Shown: positions 37,331-45,681 of the stretch, piece by piece
Numbering within the stretch: the stretch's first letter is position 1
How the letters are laid out: each line of letters starts with the position of its first letter
Assembly: GCA_965216205.1 (NCBI GenBank)
Contig: OZ244139.1
Span: forward strand, 5,518,001 to 5,582,000
DNA: 64,000 bases
Direction: 5' to 3'
DNA from: CADEDH01 sp965216205
Lineage (GTDB): Bacteria; Actinomycetota; Acidimicrobiia; Acidimicrobiales; SZUA-35
The notes under the pieces: generated by a model
Database searches by the model: none
What the model was told of the DNA's origin: nothing
Seen by the model: only the letters and a program-made list of their open reading frames with translations
Position numbers and translations under genes: made by a program

Positions 37331-37912
37331 GTGACCGAGCCCAGCACCGGCCCGTCGCCCGTCGGGCATGGGCCCGGCCCGGAGCCCGTCGTCCGACCGG
37401 CCGCACCGGGCGACGTGGCGGCCATGCTCGACATCTACCGCCCGGTGGTGCTGGAGACGGCGATCTCGTTCGAGTTCGAGCCGCCGACCGTCGACGAGTT
37501 CGCCGGGCGTCTCGCTGCCGTGACCGCCCGCGATCCGTGGTTGGTGGCCGAACTCGGGGGCCGGGTGGCCGGCTACACCTACGCCTCCGACTTCCGGACC
37601 CGGCCGGCCTACGGCGCCACCAGGGAGACCACCGTGTACGTGGCCGATTGGGCCCGCGGTCGCAGCGTCGGCACCAGCCTCGTGGGTGAGTTGCTCGCGC
37701 TGCTCGCCGGGGCCGGGATCCGGCAGGTGATCGCCGGGATCGCGCTGCCGAACCCGGCGAGCGTCGCCCTCCACGAACGGATGGGGTACCGCTACGTCGG
37801 CACGTTCCCCGCCGTCGGGCACAAGTTCGACCGTTGGCACGACCTCGGTTTCTGGCAGCGGCCGCTGGAGCCCGCCGAGCGGGCCGGGGAGCCGCCGGTC
37901 AGCTCGGCGTGA
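37331..37912 (+). CDS. GNAT N-acetyltransferase, phosphinothricin-acetyltransferase type
   Basis: A 193-residue protein from GTG 37331, 14 bp after ponA. The PAT/Bar-like pattern is clear: AAMLDIYRPVVLETAISFEF, VAGYTYASDFRTRPAYG, ETTVYVADWARGRSVGTSL (acetyl-CoA loop) and HERMGYRYVGTFPAVGHKF. Such enzymes acetylate amino acids or phosphinothricin-like amines, often with weak specificity. Its end overlaps the convergent DUF35 gene by 14 bp. Confidence 0.9.
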   Translation: MTEPSTGPSPVGHGPGPEPVVRPAAPGDVAAMLDIYRPVVLETAISFEFEPPTVDEFAGRLAAVTARDPWLVAELGGRVAGYTYASDFRTRPAYGATRETTVYVADWARGRSVGTSLVGELLALLAGAGIRQVIAGIALPNPASVALHERMGYRYVGTFPAVGHKFDRWHDLGFWQRPLEPAERAGEPPVSSA

Positions 37913-38345
37913 AGCGGGGGAGGGCGTTGCCCTCGCCGGTGTCGTCGAACACCACCCGGACCCGCTGGTCGATGGCGACGGTCGCCGGGTCGCAGCCCAC
38001 GATGTTCGTCATCAGCCGGGGGCCCTCGTCGAGCTCGACGTAGGCAAGCACGTAGGGCGTCGCCTCGCCCCACCGACGACCGGGGCTCTGATGGACCACC
38101 GTGTAGCTGTAGACCGAGCCCTCGCCGGATGCGTCGAACCACTCGAGATCGAAGCTCGAGCAGTTGGGGCACAGGGCGCGGGGCCACCAGATCACGGTGT
38201 GGCAGGCCGTGCACCGCTGGAGCGTGAGTCGGCCCTCGCCGGTGGCCGCCCAGAACGGCTCGGAGTCGAGGTTCGTCCGTGGGGCCTTGGTGGGCAGGGC
38301 CGGAGCAGAGGTCGTCGTCGAGGTCGTCTCGTCGTGCACGGTCAT
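37899..38345 (-). CDS. DUF35 zinc-ribbon/OB-fold protein
   Basis: A 148-residue protein. Residues about 40-60 hold the rubredoxin-like zinc ribbon CTACHTVIWWPRALCPNC, followed by the OB-fold with GEGSVYSYTVVH, YVLAYVELDEGPRLMTNIVG and RVRVVFDD. DUF35 proteins form complexes with thiolase-like enzymes or hydratases that handle acyl-CoA thioesters. It begins two bases after the stop of the thiolase-like gene, so the two are surely co-expressed and probably bind each other. Confidence 0.92.
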   Translation of the reverse strand: MTVHDETTSTTTSAPALPTKAPRTNLDSEPFWAATGEGRLTLQRCTACHTVIWWPRALCPNCSSFDLEWFDASGEGSVYSYTVVHQSPGRRWGEATPYVLAYVELDEGPRLMTNIVGCDPATVAIDQRVRVVFDDTGEGNALPRFTPS

Positions 38346-38347
38346 CG

Positions 38348-39511
38348 CTACAGCTCCCTCGCCATGATCAGGGTCGCGCTTCCCATCCTCGCCGCCAGCG
38401 AGCCGCCCGTGCCGTGGGCGAGGGCCAGCTCGCAGTCCGGCACCTGCACCTCGGGGTGCGCTTCGCCCCGGAGTTGCCGGACGGCTTCGAGGATCTTGGT
38501 CATGCCGCCCCGGTTGCCGGGGTGGTTCGAGCACAGCCCGCCGCCGTCGGTGTTGAACGGCAGCGTTCCGTGGGGGGCCTGGAGCGCCCCGTCGGCCACG
38601 AAGGCGCCGCCCTCGCCCTTGGCGCAGAAGCCGAGGTCTTCGATCGTCTCCAGCACGGTGATGGTGAACGAGTCGTAGATCGACGCGTAGTCGATGTCGG
38701 CCGGGCTGATCCCCGCCTCGGTGAACGCGAGCGGTCCCGACCACACCGCACCGGTGTGGGTCAAGTCGATGCGGCCGTTGGCGGTGCCCTTCGGGGCCTC
38801 GCCGGCACCGAGGATCGCCACGCAGTGGCGGTCGAGATCGGCGGCCACCTCGGGGCTGACCACCACCACCGCACCGCCCCCGTCGGTGATCACGCAGCAG
38901 TCGAGCCGGTGGAGCGGATCGGCGATCACGGGCGATGCGAGCACCTCGTCGATCGTGACCACGTCGCGCAGCATCGCCGTCGGATTGTGCTGGGCGTGGG
39001 TGCTGGCGGCGACCTTGATCGCCGCGAGCTGCTCGCTGGTCGTGCCGAACTCGTGCATGTGACGGCGGGCAGCGAGGGCGTAGGCAGCCACCACGGTGCT
39101 GCCGTAGAGCGATTCGAAGTCTGCTTCGGGTCCGGCTGCCCGCCCCGCACCTCCCGGTTGGGCGCCCCCGGTGCGGGGCTTGCCGGCGAGGCTGACCAGC
39201 GCCACCTGGCACTTCCCGGCCGCGATCGCGGCGGCTGCGTGGTTGACGTGGGCCACATACGACGACCCGCCCATCTCGGTGGAGTCGATGTAGGTCGCCG
39301 AGATGCCGAGGTAGTCCATCATCGACAACGTCCCGAACCCGGGCGAGTCGCCGGCGCCGAAGTAGGCGTCGACGTCGCCCATCGCGAGGCCGGCGTCCTC
39401 CAGCGCACCCACGCACACCCGGGCGTGGATCTCCATCAGCGACTGGTCGGGGATCTTGCGACCCGGGTGCTCATAGGCACCGGCGATGAACGCCTTGCCG
39501 CGGATGCTCAC
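38348..39511 (-). CDS. Thiolase-like protein (lipid-transfer/SCP-x family), possible aldolase
   Basis: A 387-residue protein from GTG 39511, overlapping the SDR stop. The thiolase fold is seen in ALEDAGLAMGDVDAYFGAGD, AAAAIAAGKCQVALVS and GGGLCSNHPGNRGGM. At the nucleophile position, where biosynthetic and degradative thiolases have Cys, it reads STEMGGSSYVAHVNH with Ser83/Ser84. The DUF35 partner plus loss of this cysteine recalls the Ltp2-type retro-aldolases of steroid side-chain degradation, which work with a DUF35 subunit. The exact substrate is unknown. Confidence 0.85.
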   Translation of the reverse strand: MSIRGKAFIAGAYEHPGRKIPDQSLMEIHARVCVGALEDAGLAMGDVDAYFGAGDSPGFGTLSMMDYLGISATYIDSTEMGGSSYVAHVNHAAAAIAAGKCQVALVSLAGKPRTGGAQPGGAGRAAGPEADFESLYGSTVVAAYALAARRHMHEFGTTSEQLAAIKVAASTHAQHNPTAMLRDVVTIDEVLASPVIADPLHRLDCCVITDGGGAVVVVSPEVAADLDRHCVAILGAGEAPKGTANGRIDLTHTGAVWSGPLAFTEAGISPADIDYASIYDSFTITVLETIEDLGFCAKGEGGAFVADGALQAPHGTLPFNTDGGGLCSNHPGNRGGMTKILEAVRQLRGEAHPEVQVPDCELALAHGTGGSLAARMGSATLIMAREL

Positions 39512-40443
39512 TGGGCCTCCGCGGCGCGGCTGCGCTGGCGGCGGGTCATCATGTTCTCGGCCGCATCGGCCACGAGGCCCGGTATCACACCGGTCAGCTC
39601 CGGCGGGTCCCACCGGTCGTCCTTCGACGCGCCGGGGCCGGCCTCCCAGCCTTCCATGCAGTTCACGTTCCCGCCGTTCACCAGGAACACCCGACCGGTG
39701 ACCTGCCGGGCGGCGGGCTCGTTCGAGCCGAGCCAGACCACCGTGGGGGCCACGTTGTCGGCGTGGCGAGAGTCGAACTCGCCCTCCTCGAACTCCTGCT
39801 GACCGAACGGCAGGTTCTCGGTCATCCTCGTTCTCGCCCCCGGTGAGATCGCGTTGACGGTCACCCCGTAGCGGCCGAGCTCGCCCGACGCGATGATCGT
39901 GAACGCCGCGATGCCGGCCTTGGCTGCGCCGTAGTTCGTCTGACCGGGGTTGCCGTACAGGCCAGAGGTGCTGCTCGTGTTGATGATCGCCGCCCCCTCG
40001 ACCGGGTCGTCGGCCTTGAACCGCTCCCGCCAGTAGGCGGCCGCCCACCGCGACGGCGCGAACGTTCCCTTCAGGTGAACCTGGATCACCGCGTCCCACT
40101 CGGCCTCGGTCATGTTGGTGAGCATCCTGTCGCGAAGGATGCCGGCGTTGTTGACCACCACGTGCAGCTCGCCGAAGTGCTCGATCGCCTGGTTCACCAT
40201 CCGCTGGGCGCCCTCCCAGCTCGACACGTCGTCGCCGTTGACGACCGCCTCGCCGCCCATGCCCTCGATCTCCGCCACCACCTGCTGAGCGGGGGAGAGG
40301 TCGTCTCCCGATCCGTCGACCTCGCCGCCGAGGTCGTTCACCACCACCTTCGCCCCCTGGCGGGCGAACTCGATCGCGTGGCCTCGGCCGATCCCTCGAC
40401 CGGCACCGGTGACGATCACCACCTTCCCGTCGCAGATACCCAT
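39508..40443 (-). CDS. Short-chain dehydrogenase/reductase
   Basis: The start is ATG 40443, with GAAGGGGG nine bases upstream; TTG 40461 lies within that ribosome site. The protein has 311 residues. NAD(P) motif VTGAGRGIGRGHAIEF, VVNNAGILRDRML, and catalytic Ser/Tyr/Lys in TSGLYGNPGQTNYGAAKAG. The length and long C-terminal part resemble the dehydrogenase domain of peroxisomal multifunctional enzyme type 2. With the thiolase-like and DUF35 genes it suggests a beta-oxidation or sterol-catabolic operon. Confidence 0.9.
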   Translation of the reverse strand: MGICDGKVVIVTGAGRGIGRGHAIEFARQGAKVVVNDLGGEVDGSGDDLSPAQQVVAEIEGMGGEAVVNGDDVSSWEGAQRMVNQAIEHFGELHVVVNNAGILRDRMLTNMTEAEWDAVIQVHLKGTFAPSRWAAAYWRERFKADDPVEGAAIINTSSTSGLYGNPGQTNYGAAKAGIAAFTIIASGELGRYGVTVNAISPGARTRMTENLPFGQQEFEEGEFDSRHADNVAPTVVWLGSNEPAARQVTGRVFLVNGGNVNCMEGWEAGPGASKDDRWDPPELTGVIPGLVADAAENMMTRRQRSRAAEAQ

Positions 40444-40574
40444 GATCGTGACCCCCTTCAACTGGCGTTCCTCGGAGCGGTGTTGCGTTCGATGGCGAAC
40501 CTACTCGCTGACGCTGTCGTGGGGGTAGTGACGACTGGGCCAGCGATCGTCACGAGCGGTGGCGCAGCGCCCGA

Positions 40575-41630
40575 TCAGGTCGTGGTGCGGGCGGCCCGAA
40601 TGTCGTTGAGGACCCCGGCACCCTGCTCGGCGTTGTCGACGGTGACCACGAACTCCCCGCCGTTGCGCAAGGTGAGCCGAAGACCCTCACCTCGCCGAAC
40701 GACGACCGCGGCCTTCTTGAACAGCAACCGGCTGCCCCGATAGCCCCACCCGCCGTGATCGCGTGGGTCGACATCGATCGCCTCAGCCGCCGCTATCGCG
40801 TCCAGTGCCACCCGACTGCGGGGCCAGGGCAGCCATCCGTAGGAGATGGTGAGCCCATGCCGGTCGACGTTGACCCGAATGGTGGCGAACACGAGCGCAG
40901 CAGCCCCGATCAAGAGCGCTCCGAGACCGAGCAAGGTGCCCAGGGCGCCGAACGGCCGAACCGTTGCAGTCAGCAGCACCAGCCCTGTCACCCCGGTGCC
41001 GATCGCCGTCCAGATCGGCCAGCGGGCCGACGAACCCGAGTGCCACGAGGCGGTTCGGCTCTCGCCGAGGTCCAACCCGGCGCTCGGCTGGTGGCGTGGT
41101 CCGTCGACGGTGGACAGGAGCAGGTCGCGGGTGAGCCAACCGCTCGCTGCCGCGCCGAGTAGGGCAGCGCTCAGCGACACGAGCAACCAGCCGAATCCGG
41201 GGGCGTCGACGTCGGTCCACGAGCGCTCACCGTTGTTGGCAAGGAGCGTCGACGTCGTTGCCACGGCCAGAATCGGGGCCACCGCGCCGGCGATCACGGC
41301 TGCGGTGGCGTTCGCGATCCCCCGCGTCAACGGCCGGACGGCGCCCACGACGAAACCGAGGGAGCAGATCGTGGCGAACGCTGCCTGCAGCCCGAGATAG
41401 CGATCGAGCGATGCCGGGTTCTTCGGTCGACCCGCGGCGTCCCAGCTGATGTTGAGCGGATCGGGCAGCGGACCGGACCAGGCCACAATGGGTCCGACGA
41501 TCAGCGCAGCGGTGAGGGCAGGTCCCCCGATGCCGAGGAGCAGCCGCTTGGCGAGGTCGACCCGGCGGGGTGGATCGGTGGGCCGCGAGCTGGAAGTCGT
41601 CGATTCGATGGGCGTCGGGTCGGTCATCAC
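40575..41630 (-). CDS. DUF1648-type membrane protein
   Basis: A 351-residue protein starting at GTG 41630 (GTGA overlap with the regulator) or ATG 41627. Several membrane helices are seen (ALTAALIVGPIVAW, FATICSLGFVVGAVRPL, AVIAGAVAPILAVATTS, FGWLLVSLSAALLGAAAS, GTLLGLGALLIGAAALVF). The segment LPDPLNISWDAAGRPKNPAS is the DUF1648 pattern. A soluble PH-like C-terminal part follows. Such proteins usually pair with YtrA-type GntR regulators, as here. Function unknown. Confidence 0.82.
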   Translation of the reverse strand: MMTDPTPIESTTSSSRPTDPPRRVDLAKRLLLGIGGPALTAALIVGPIVAWSGPLPDPLNISWDAAGRPKNPASLDRYLGLQAAFATICSLGFVVGAVRPLTRGIANATAAVIAGAVAPILAVATTSTLLANNGERSWTDVDAPGFGWLLVSLSAALLGAAASGWLTRDLLLSTVDGPRHQPSAGLDLGESRTASWHSGSSARWPIWTAIGTGVTGLVLLTATVRPFGALGTLLGLGALLIGAAALVFATIRVNVDRHGLTISYGWLPWPRSRVALDAIAAAEAIDVDPRDHGGWGYRGSRLLFKKAAVVVRRGEGLRLTLRNGGEFVVTVDNAEQGAGVLNDIRAARTTT

Positions 41631-41974
41631 AGATACTCCCGGATCAGGGTGAGGACGTCGGACTCGCCGAGGTCGTGCTTGCGGGCCTCGGCGGCGAGTT
41701 GGCCGGCCAGCTCCCGGAGGCGGTTGGTGGTGGGGGCCTCGTCGGCGACCGTCACGCCCCGACCTCGCCGCATGTCGAGGATCGCCTCGTCGCGGAGGGT
41801 GCCGTAGGCCCGCAACACGGTGTGCATGTTGACGTCGAGCGAGTCGGCGAGCTGGCGGGCGGGCGGGAGCCGGTCGCCAGCGCTGAGCTCGCCGTCGGTG
41901 ATCGCGCGCCGGATCTGGGCCACGATCTGTTCGTAGAGCGGCACCTTGGCCGAGTGGTCGATCGTGAAGAGCAT
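41627..41974 (-). CDS. GntR-family regulator, YtrA type
   Basis: A 115-residue protein. The winged HTH is PLYEQIVAQIRRAITDGELS, DRLPPARQLADSLDVNMHT and RGRGVTVAD, with a short C-terminal helix and no effector domain, as in the YtrA subfamily. The ATG at 41974 lies inside its own putative operator (41973-41997), with a -10-like TATGAT about ten bases upstream. A leaderless, self-repressed transcript covering this gene and the DUF1648 protein is likely. Confidence 0.92.
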   Translation of the reverse strand: MLFTIDHSAKVPLYEQIVAQIRRAITDGELSAGDRLPPARQLADSLDVNMHTVLRAYGTLRDEAILDMRRGRGVTVADEAPTTNRLRELAGQLAAEARKHDLGESDVLTLIREYL

Positions 41975-41997
41975 TGTTCTACATCATATAGAACAAT
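41973..41997. promoter_or_regulatory. Putative GntR operator overlapping the start codon
   Basis: ATTGTTCTA (41973-41981) and TAGAACAAT (41989-41997) are perfect 9-bp inverted repeats with a 7-bp spacer. The site covers the regulator's ATG and its TATGAT -10-like element. Confidence 0.75.
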
Positions 41998-42053
41998 GCC
42001 ACACAGAACAATGCCACACAGAACAAGATCAGAGAGAACACGATCTAGAACGA
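41991..42053 (+). repeat. Direct repeats of the AGAACA half-site, 15-bp period
   Basis: GAACAATGCCACACA occurs twice in tandem (41991-42005, 42006-42020). Degenerate units follow: GAACAAGATCAGAGA (42021), GAACACGATCTA (42036) and GAACGATGC (42048). Each begins with the right half of the GntR operator. The array fills the gap to the flavoprotein gene end at 42071. Confidence 0.7.
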
Positions 42054-42070
42054 TGCTCCCCGGAGCGAGG

Positions 42071-43663
42071 TCACGCGCTCACCGGACAGTGTCGGGCTCG
42101 CAGCACCACGTCGGCGGCGTGGTGGGTGTCGGCGGCGGTTCCTGGCTCGCGGTCCCGCCGCTCGTTCACCTCGATCCGCCAGTCAGCCCGGCGGCGGAGC
42201 TCGACGACGACGTCGTCGACCCGCAGGCTGCTGTCGGGATCGAACGGGCGGCTGTGGCGGGCGGTGTCGATCGGATGCCGGAGCGCCTCGAGGTCGTGGC
42301 CGACCACGAGGAGGGTGCCACCGGGGGCCACGGCGTCGACCAGGTTGTGGACCGCTCGATCGTCGGGTGTGCGGGGGATTGCGGGGAAGTGGAGGCTGAC
42401 GAGGTCGAACGTCTCGCCGCGGAACGGGTCCCGGTCGTTGACGTCGGCCCGGAGGCAACGAACGGGGACCTGCTCGGCCTCGGCGACCGCAGCGACCCGG
42501 TCGAGCGCGTGCTGGGCGATGTCGGCCGCGGTGACCTGCCATCCCCGCTCGGCCAGCCAGAGGGCGTCGGCCCCGTCGCCGGCTCCCACGTCGAGCGCCC
42601 GGGCCGGCTCGAGTCCGGTGACCTCGGTGACGAGGGTCCGGTTCGGGTTGCCGCTCCAGATCGGCTCGCCGCTGTACCGGTGCTCCCAGTCGACCGCGGC
42701 GGGGGCCGGGCGGGTCGCGGCCTCGATGTCGTCGTCGGCGAGGCTGGCGCTGATCGTCCCGCCCACCCAGCTGCCGCTCGCTGCCGCGTGGAGGACCTGC
42801 TGGCTGGGATCGGCGACGTTGCCGGCCGCGTAGACCCCGGGAACCGACGTCTCGCCGGTCGGCGTGGTCACCACGATCTCGCCGAGCCCGCTCGGATGGG
42901 TGGCGAGCTCGAGTCCGAGCGAGGCGCAGGCGTCGACGCGCGGGCGGAATCGGGGACTGATCACGACCGCGTCGGCGGGGATCGGTGGAGCGTCGCGCAG
43001 CTCCACCGACAGACCGTCGCCATCGGGCCAGGGGTGGACCCGGTCGACCCGTGCATCGATCATCGGTATGCCGCTGGACCGGAGGGCGTCGAGCTGATCG
43101 TGGTCGACGTCGGTCGGGTCGTGAACCACGAGTGTGAGGCTGTTGGTCAGCTGGCGGAACAACCCAGCGGGGTGAAGGCCCATCGGGTGGGTGATGATCT
43201 GCACGACCCGGCGACCGCGGACCTCGTAGCCATGGCAGAACGGGCAGTGGATGACGTCGTTCCCCCAACGCGACTCGAGGCCCTCGATGGCGGGGAGCTC
43301 GTCGACGACGCCCGTCGCAACGACAACCCGCCGAGCGACCAACGAGTGGCCGCCGGTGAGGGAGACGCGGAAACAGCCATGGGCCCCGGTCACCTCCGTC
43401 GCTCGTCCGGTGAGCACCTCGGCGCCGTACCGACGGACCTCGGTGCGGGCGATCTCGGCGAACGCACCGGGCGGGACGCTCTCGCGGCCGAGGTAGCCGT
43501 GCATCGTCGGCGCCGGCGCGTTCCGTGGCTCGCCGGCGTCGACGACGATCACCGACCGTCGCTGTCGGGCGAGTTGGAGGGCGGCGGCGAGGCCGGCGGC
43601 CGATCCACCGATGACGGCGACATCGCAGTGTCGTTCGACGGTTCGATTCGCTGTGGTGCTCAT
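42071..43663 (-). CDS. Flavoprotein (TrxR-like)-methyltransferase fusion
   Basis: A 530-residue protein. The N-terminal ~310 residues form a thioredoxin-reductase-like FAD/NAD(P) protein: VAVIGGSAAGLAAALQLARQ, the dithiol motif HCPFCHGYEVRGRRV and GVYAAGNVADPSQQVLHAA. The C-terminal ~200 residues are a class I SAM methyltransferase with ALDVGAGDGADALWLAERG, FDLVSLHFPAIP and GGTLLVVGHDLE. This bifunctional layout is known from other actinobacteria, but the reaction is unknown. It is divergent from an XRE-cupin regulator, a recurrent partner. Confidence 0.9.
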   Translation of the reverse strand: MSTTANRTVERHCDVAVIGGSAAGLAAALQLARQRRSVIVVDAGEPRNAPAPTMHGYLGRESVPPGAFAEIARTEVRRYGAEVLTGRATEVTGAHGCFRVSLTGGHSLVARRVVVATGVVDELPAIEGLESRWGNDVIHCPFCHGYEVRGRRVVQIITHPMGLHPAGLFRQLTNSLTLVVHDPTDVDHDQLDALRSSGIPMIDARVDRVHPWPDGDGLSVELRDAPPIPADAVVISPRFRPRVDACASLGLELATHPSGLGEIVVTTPTGETSVPGVYAAGNVADPSQQVLHAAASGSWVGGTISASLADDDIEAATRPAPAAVDWEHRYSGEPIWSGNPNRTLVTEVTGLEPARALDVGAGDGADALWLAERGWQVTAADIAQHALDRVAAVAEAEQVPVRCLRADVNDRDPFRGETFDLVSLHFPAIPRTPDDRAVHNLVDAVAPGGTLLVVGHDLEALRHPIDTARHSRPFDPDSSLRVDDVVVELRRRADWRIEVNERRDREPGTAADTHHAADVVLRARHCPVSA

Positions 43664-43774
43664 GTCGTCGACGGTAGGTGGTATCGCTGATCCCGCAAAC
43701 TACCATGCAGTATTCGCAAGAGCGCCGGTTGTCATGCGAAGGGGCCGGCCGCTCGATCGACGAGGTTGGTCGCG

Positions 43775-44335
43775 ATGCACGAGATCGAACAGGTTGTCCG
43801 CACGAGGCTCCGGAGCCTGCGCAGGACGCTCGGGCTGTCGCTCGACGACGTGGCGTCGCGTACGAACCTGAGCGCCTCGACGATCAGTCGGATCGAGACC
43901 GGGAACCGTACGATCGGCCTCGACGTGCTGGTTCCGCTGGCCAGGGCGCTCCAGGTCGATCTCGACGCCCTGCTCGACGTCCACAGCGACGACGACATCG
44001 TGATCCGGCCTGTCCCGTCCCCGGCGGCAGCGGGTGTCACGACCTGGATGCTGAGCCGCCCCACCGGCAACACGATTGCGCTGAAGATGCGGCTCGAACC
44101 GACCGCCGGACCGCCCGAGCAGCAGGTTCACCCCGGCCACGACTGGTTCGTGGTGATCGAGGGGCGTGCCAGGTTGCTGCTCGGTGACCGGGAACTGATC
44201 GTCGAGACCGGCGAAGCGGCGGAGTTCGCCACGATGACCCCACACGCGGTGGCCGCCATCGACGAGCCGGTCGAGCTGATCATGATCTTCGATCGCGACG
44301 GCCAGCGGGCCCACGTCCACCGCGAATCCGGGTGA
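43775..44335 (+). CDS. XRE-family regulator with cupin sensor domain
   Basis: A 186-residue protein from ATG 43775, with GACGAGG upstream; the TTG at 43766 has no room for a ribosome site. Residues 5-60 are an HTH_3 domain (RLRSLRRTLGLSLDDVAS, LSASTISRIETGNRTIG). Residues 110-175 are a cupin (VHPGHDWFVVIEGRARLLLG, EAAEFATMTPHAVAA). It probably controls the divergent flavoprotein-methyltransferase gene across the 111-bp spacer 43664-43774. Confidence 0.9.
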   Translation: MHEIEQVVRTRLRSLRRTLGLSLDDVASRTNLSASTISRIETGNRTIGLDVLVPLARALQVDLDALLDVHSDDDIVIRPVPSPAAAGVTTWMLSRPTGNTIALKMRLEPTAGPPEQQVHPGHDWFVVIEGRARLLLGDRELIVETGEAAEFATMTPHAVAAIDEPVELIMIFDRDGQRAHVHRESG

Positions 44336-44349
44336 GCGATGCGTGTGTG

Positions 44350-44562
44350 CTACCCGATCACCTCGTGCGGGTAGTGGACCATGCACACCTCACACCACAG
44401 CTCCGTGTGCTCGGCCGGTTTGCGGGTCTCCTCGGACTCCCACGAGGCGGGGGACACGTAGATCCGGCGCACGTGGGTCAGGGGCTCGTCGTCTCGGCCA
44501 CAGCTCTGGCAGTCGTCGCTCTCCGGAGGTGAAGGCGCTGCGGGTGACGTCTCGGTGTTCAC
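44350..44562 (-). CDS. Small zinc-ribbon-like hypothetical protein
   Basis: A 70-residue protein from GTG 44562. Two cysteine pairs, CQSCGRDD and WCEVCMVHYPHEV, look like a zinc ribbon. Codon usage is like that of neighbouring genes. The ribosome site is weak; CACTAT about seven bases before the GTG could be a -10 element of a leaderless mRNA. It converges on the XRE-cupin gene, 14 bp away. No named family recognised. Confidence 0.6.
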   Translation of the reverse strand: MNTETSPAAPSPPESDDCQSCGRDDEPLTHVRRIYVSPASWESEETRKPAEHTELWCEVCMVHYPHEVIG

Positions 44563-44590
44563 CCACCGATAGTGGCAGCCGTCGGCTCCG

Positions 44591-44670
44591 CTGTCACACC
44601 CCCCGTTCGGCTGTCACCACCCCCGTTTGTCGTTGCGGCCCGTTTGGCTGTCACACCCCCGTTCTATGGT
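44591..44670 (+). promoter_or_regulatory. Three CTGTCACACCCCC-type repeats with -10-like element before rpsF
   Basis: CTGTCACACCCCCCGTT (44591), CTGTCACCACCCCCGTT (44611) and CTGTCACACCCCCGTT (44648) are near-identical. The last is followed by TATGGT at 44665. The spacing of TGTC to TANNNT recalls the SOS-independent actinobacterial damage promoter (RecA-NDp/PafBC), an inference. The repeats may instead be sites of another regulator of the ribosomal-ssb operon. Confidence 0.5.
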
Positions 44671-44872
44671 CGATTCATGGTCGCACCCACGATCAGGTCG
44701 GAAGCGAGACGGCAGTCGGTAGCCTGCAACAGCGGCTCGTCACGGGCGCCGCCTGCTCGCGCAGCGACCTGCGTCGATCGGCCCCGCCCGGCGAGTCAGC
44801 GAACACGAAGACCCTGCCCCTGACCGTCGGGGGCCCCGCTGCGGCGGGTCCACAGGGAGGTAGCGCCCACCG
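44671..44872 (+). other. Leader region of the rpsF operon
   Basis: About 200 nt without a credible gene. It is GC-rich and includes GGGGGCCCCGC and GCGGCGGGTCC, which could fold close to the rpsF ribosome site GGGAGG. Feedback by S6 or S18 on rpsF leaders is known in other bacteria, but I cannot show the binding motif here. Confidence 0.35.
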
Positions 44873-45196
44873 ATGCGGGCTTATGAACTGATGATCATCT
44901 TCAAGGCCGACACCGACGAGTCGTCGATCCAGACCTTCGTCAACCGGTTGGAGAAGATGGCGAACGATGCCGAGGGCACGCTCGAGAAGCTCGACAAGTG
45001 GGGCGTCCGTCGCTTCGCCTACGAGATCGACAAGACCCGCGAGGGGTTCTACGTCGTCCTCGAGTTCCTCGCTCCCAACGCGCTGAACGAGATCGATCGC
45101 ACCCTGCGCCTCGCGGACGAGGTCGTCCGCCACAAGTTCCTCCGCCTGCCGCTCGACGAGGCACACCGTCGGGGCCTGGCAGGCGCCACCGCATAG
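44873..45196 (+). CDS. rpsF: 30S ribosomal protein S6
   Basis: A 107-residue protein with the S6 pattern MRAYELMIIFKADTDE, LEKLDKWGVRRFAYEIDK, REGFYVVLEF and RHKFLRLPLDEAHRRG. ATG 44873 follows GGGAGGTAGC. S6 binds S18 in the small-subunit platform. It is first in the conserved operon rpsF-ssb-rpsR-rplI that here leads to dnaB. Confidence 0.97.
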   Translation: MRAYELMIIFKADTDESSIQTFVNRLEKMANDAEGTLEKLDKWGVRRFAYEIDKTREGFYVVLEFLAPNALNEIDRTLRLADEVVRHKFLRLPLDEAHRRGLAGATA

Positions 45197-45207
45197 GGAG
45201 GTCCCAG

Positions 45208-45678
45208 GTGGCAATCGACAACAACGTGACCATCACCGGGAACGCGACGCGCGAACCCGAGCTCCGGTTCACCCCGTCCGGTCAGGCCGTCGCCAACTTC
45301 GGCGTCGCCGTGAACCGGCGCTGGCAGAACCGCCAGACCCAGGAGTGGGAGGAGGCCGTGTCGTTCTTCGACATCACGGCCTGGGCCCAACTGGCCGAGA
45401 ACGTCGCCGAGACCGTCGGCAAGGGCACCCGTGTGACGGTGACCGGCCGGCTCGATCAGCGGTCGTGGGAGAACCAGGAGGGCGAGAAGCGCTCGAAGGT
45501 GGAGATCGTGGCCGACGACGTCGCGATCAGCCTCCGCTGGGCCACCGCCGAGGTCCGACGGAACGAGCGACCGGAGAATGCCGGTGGCGGCTACAACGGC
45601 GGCGGCGCCCCCGCACGCCAGGGCGGCGGCGGTCAGAACAACGCGCCGGCCTACAACCCCGACGAGGAGCCCTTTTAA
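45208..45678 (+). CDS. ssb: Single-stranded DNA-binding protein
   Basis: A 156-residue protein from GTG 45208, with GGGAGG upstream. The OB-fold includes NNVTITGNATREPELRFT, GVAVNRRWQNRQTQEW, FFDITAWAQLAENVAETV and GTRVTVTGRLDQRSWEN. A Gly/Asn/Ala-rich linker ends in the acidic tip NPDEEPF, which recruits partner proteins. It is 11 bp from rpsF, in one operon. Confidence 0.97.
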   Translation: MAIDNNVTITGNATREPELRFTPSGQAVANFGVAVNRRWQNRQTQEWEEAVSFFDITAWAQLAENVAETVGKGTRVTVTGRLDQRSWENQEGEKRSKVEIVADDVAISLRWATAEVRRNERPENAGGGYNGGGAPARQGGGGQNNAPAYNPDEEPF

Positions 45679-45681
45679 GTC

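Noticed and set aside
44572..44823. 83-codon plus-strand frame before rpsF
   Set aside because: It starts within the TGTCACACCCCC repeats, has no ribosome site, and its composition does not look protein-like.
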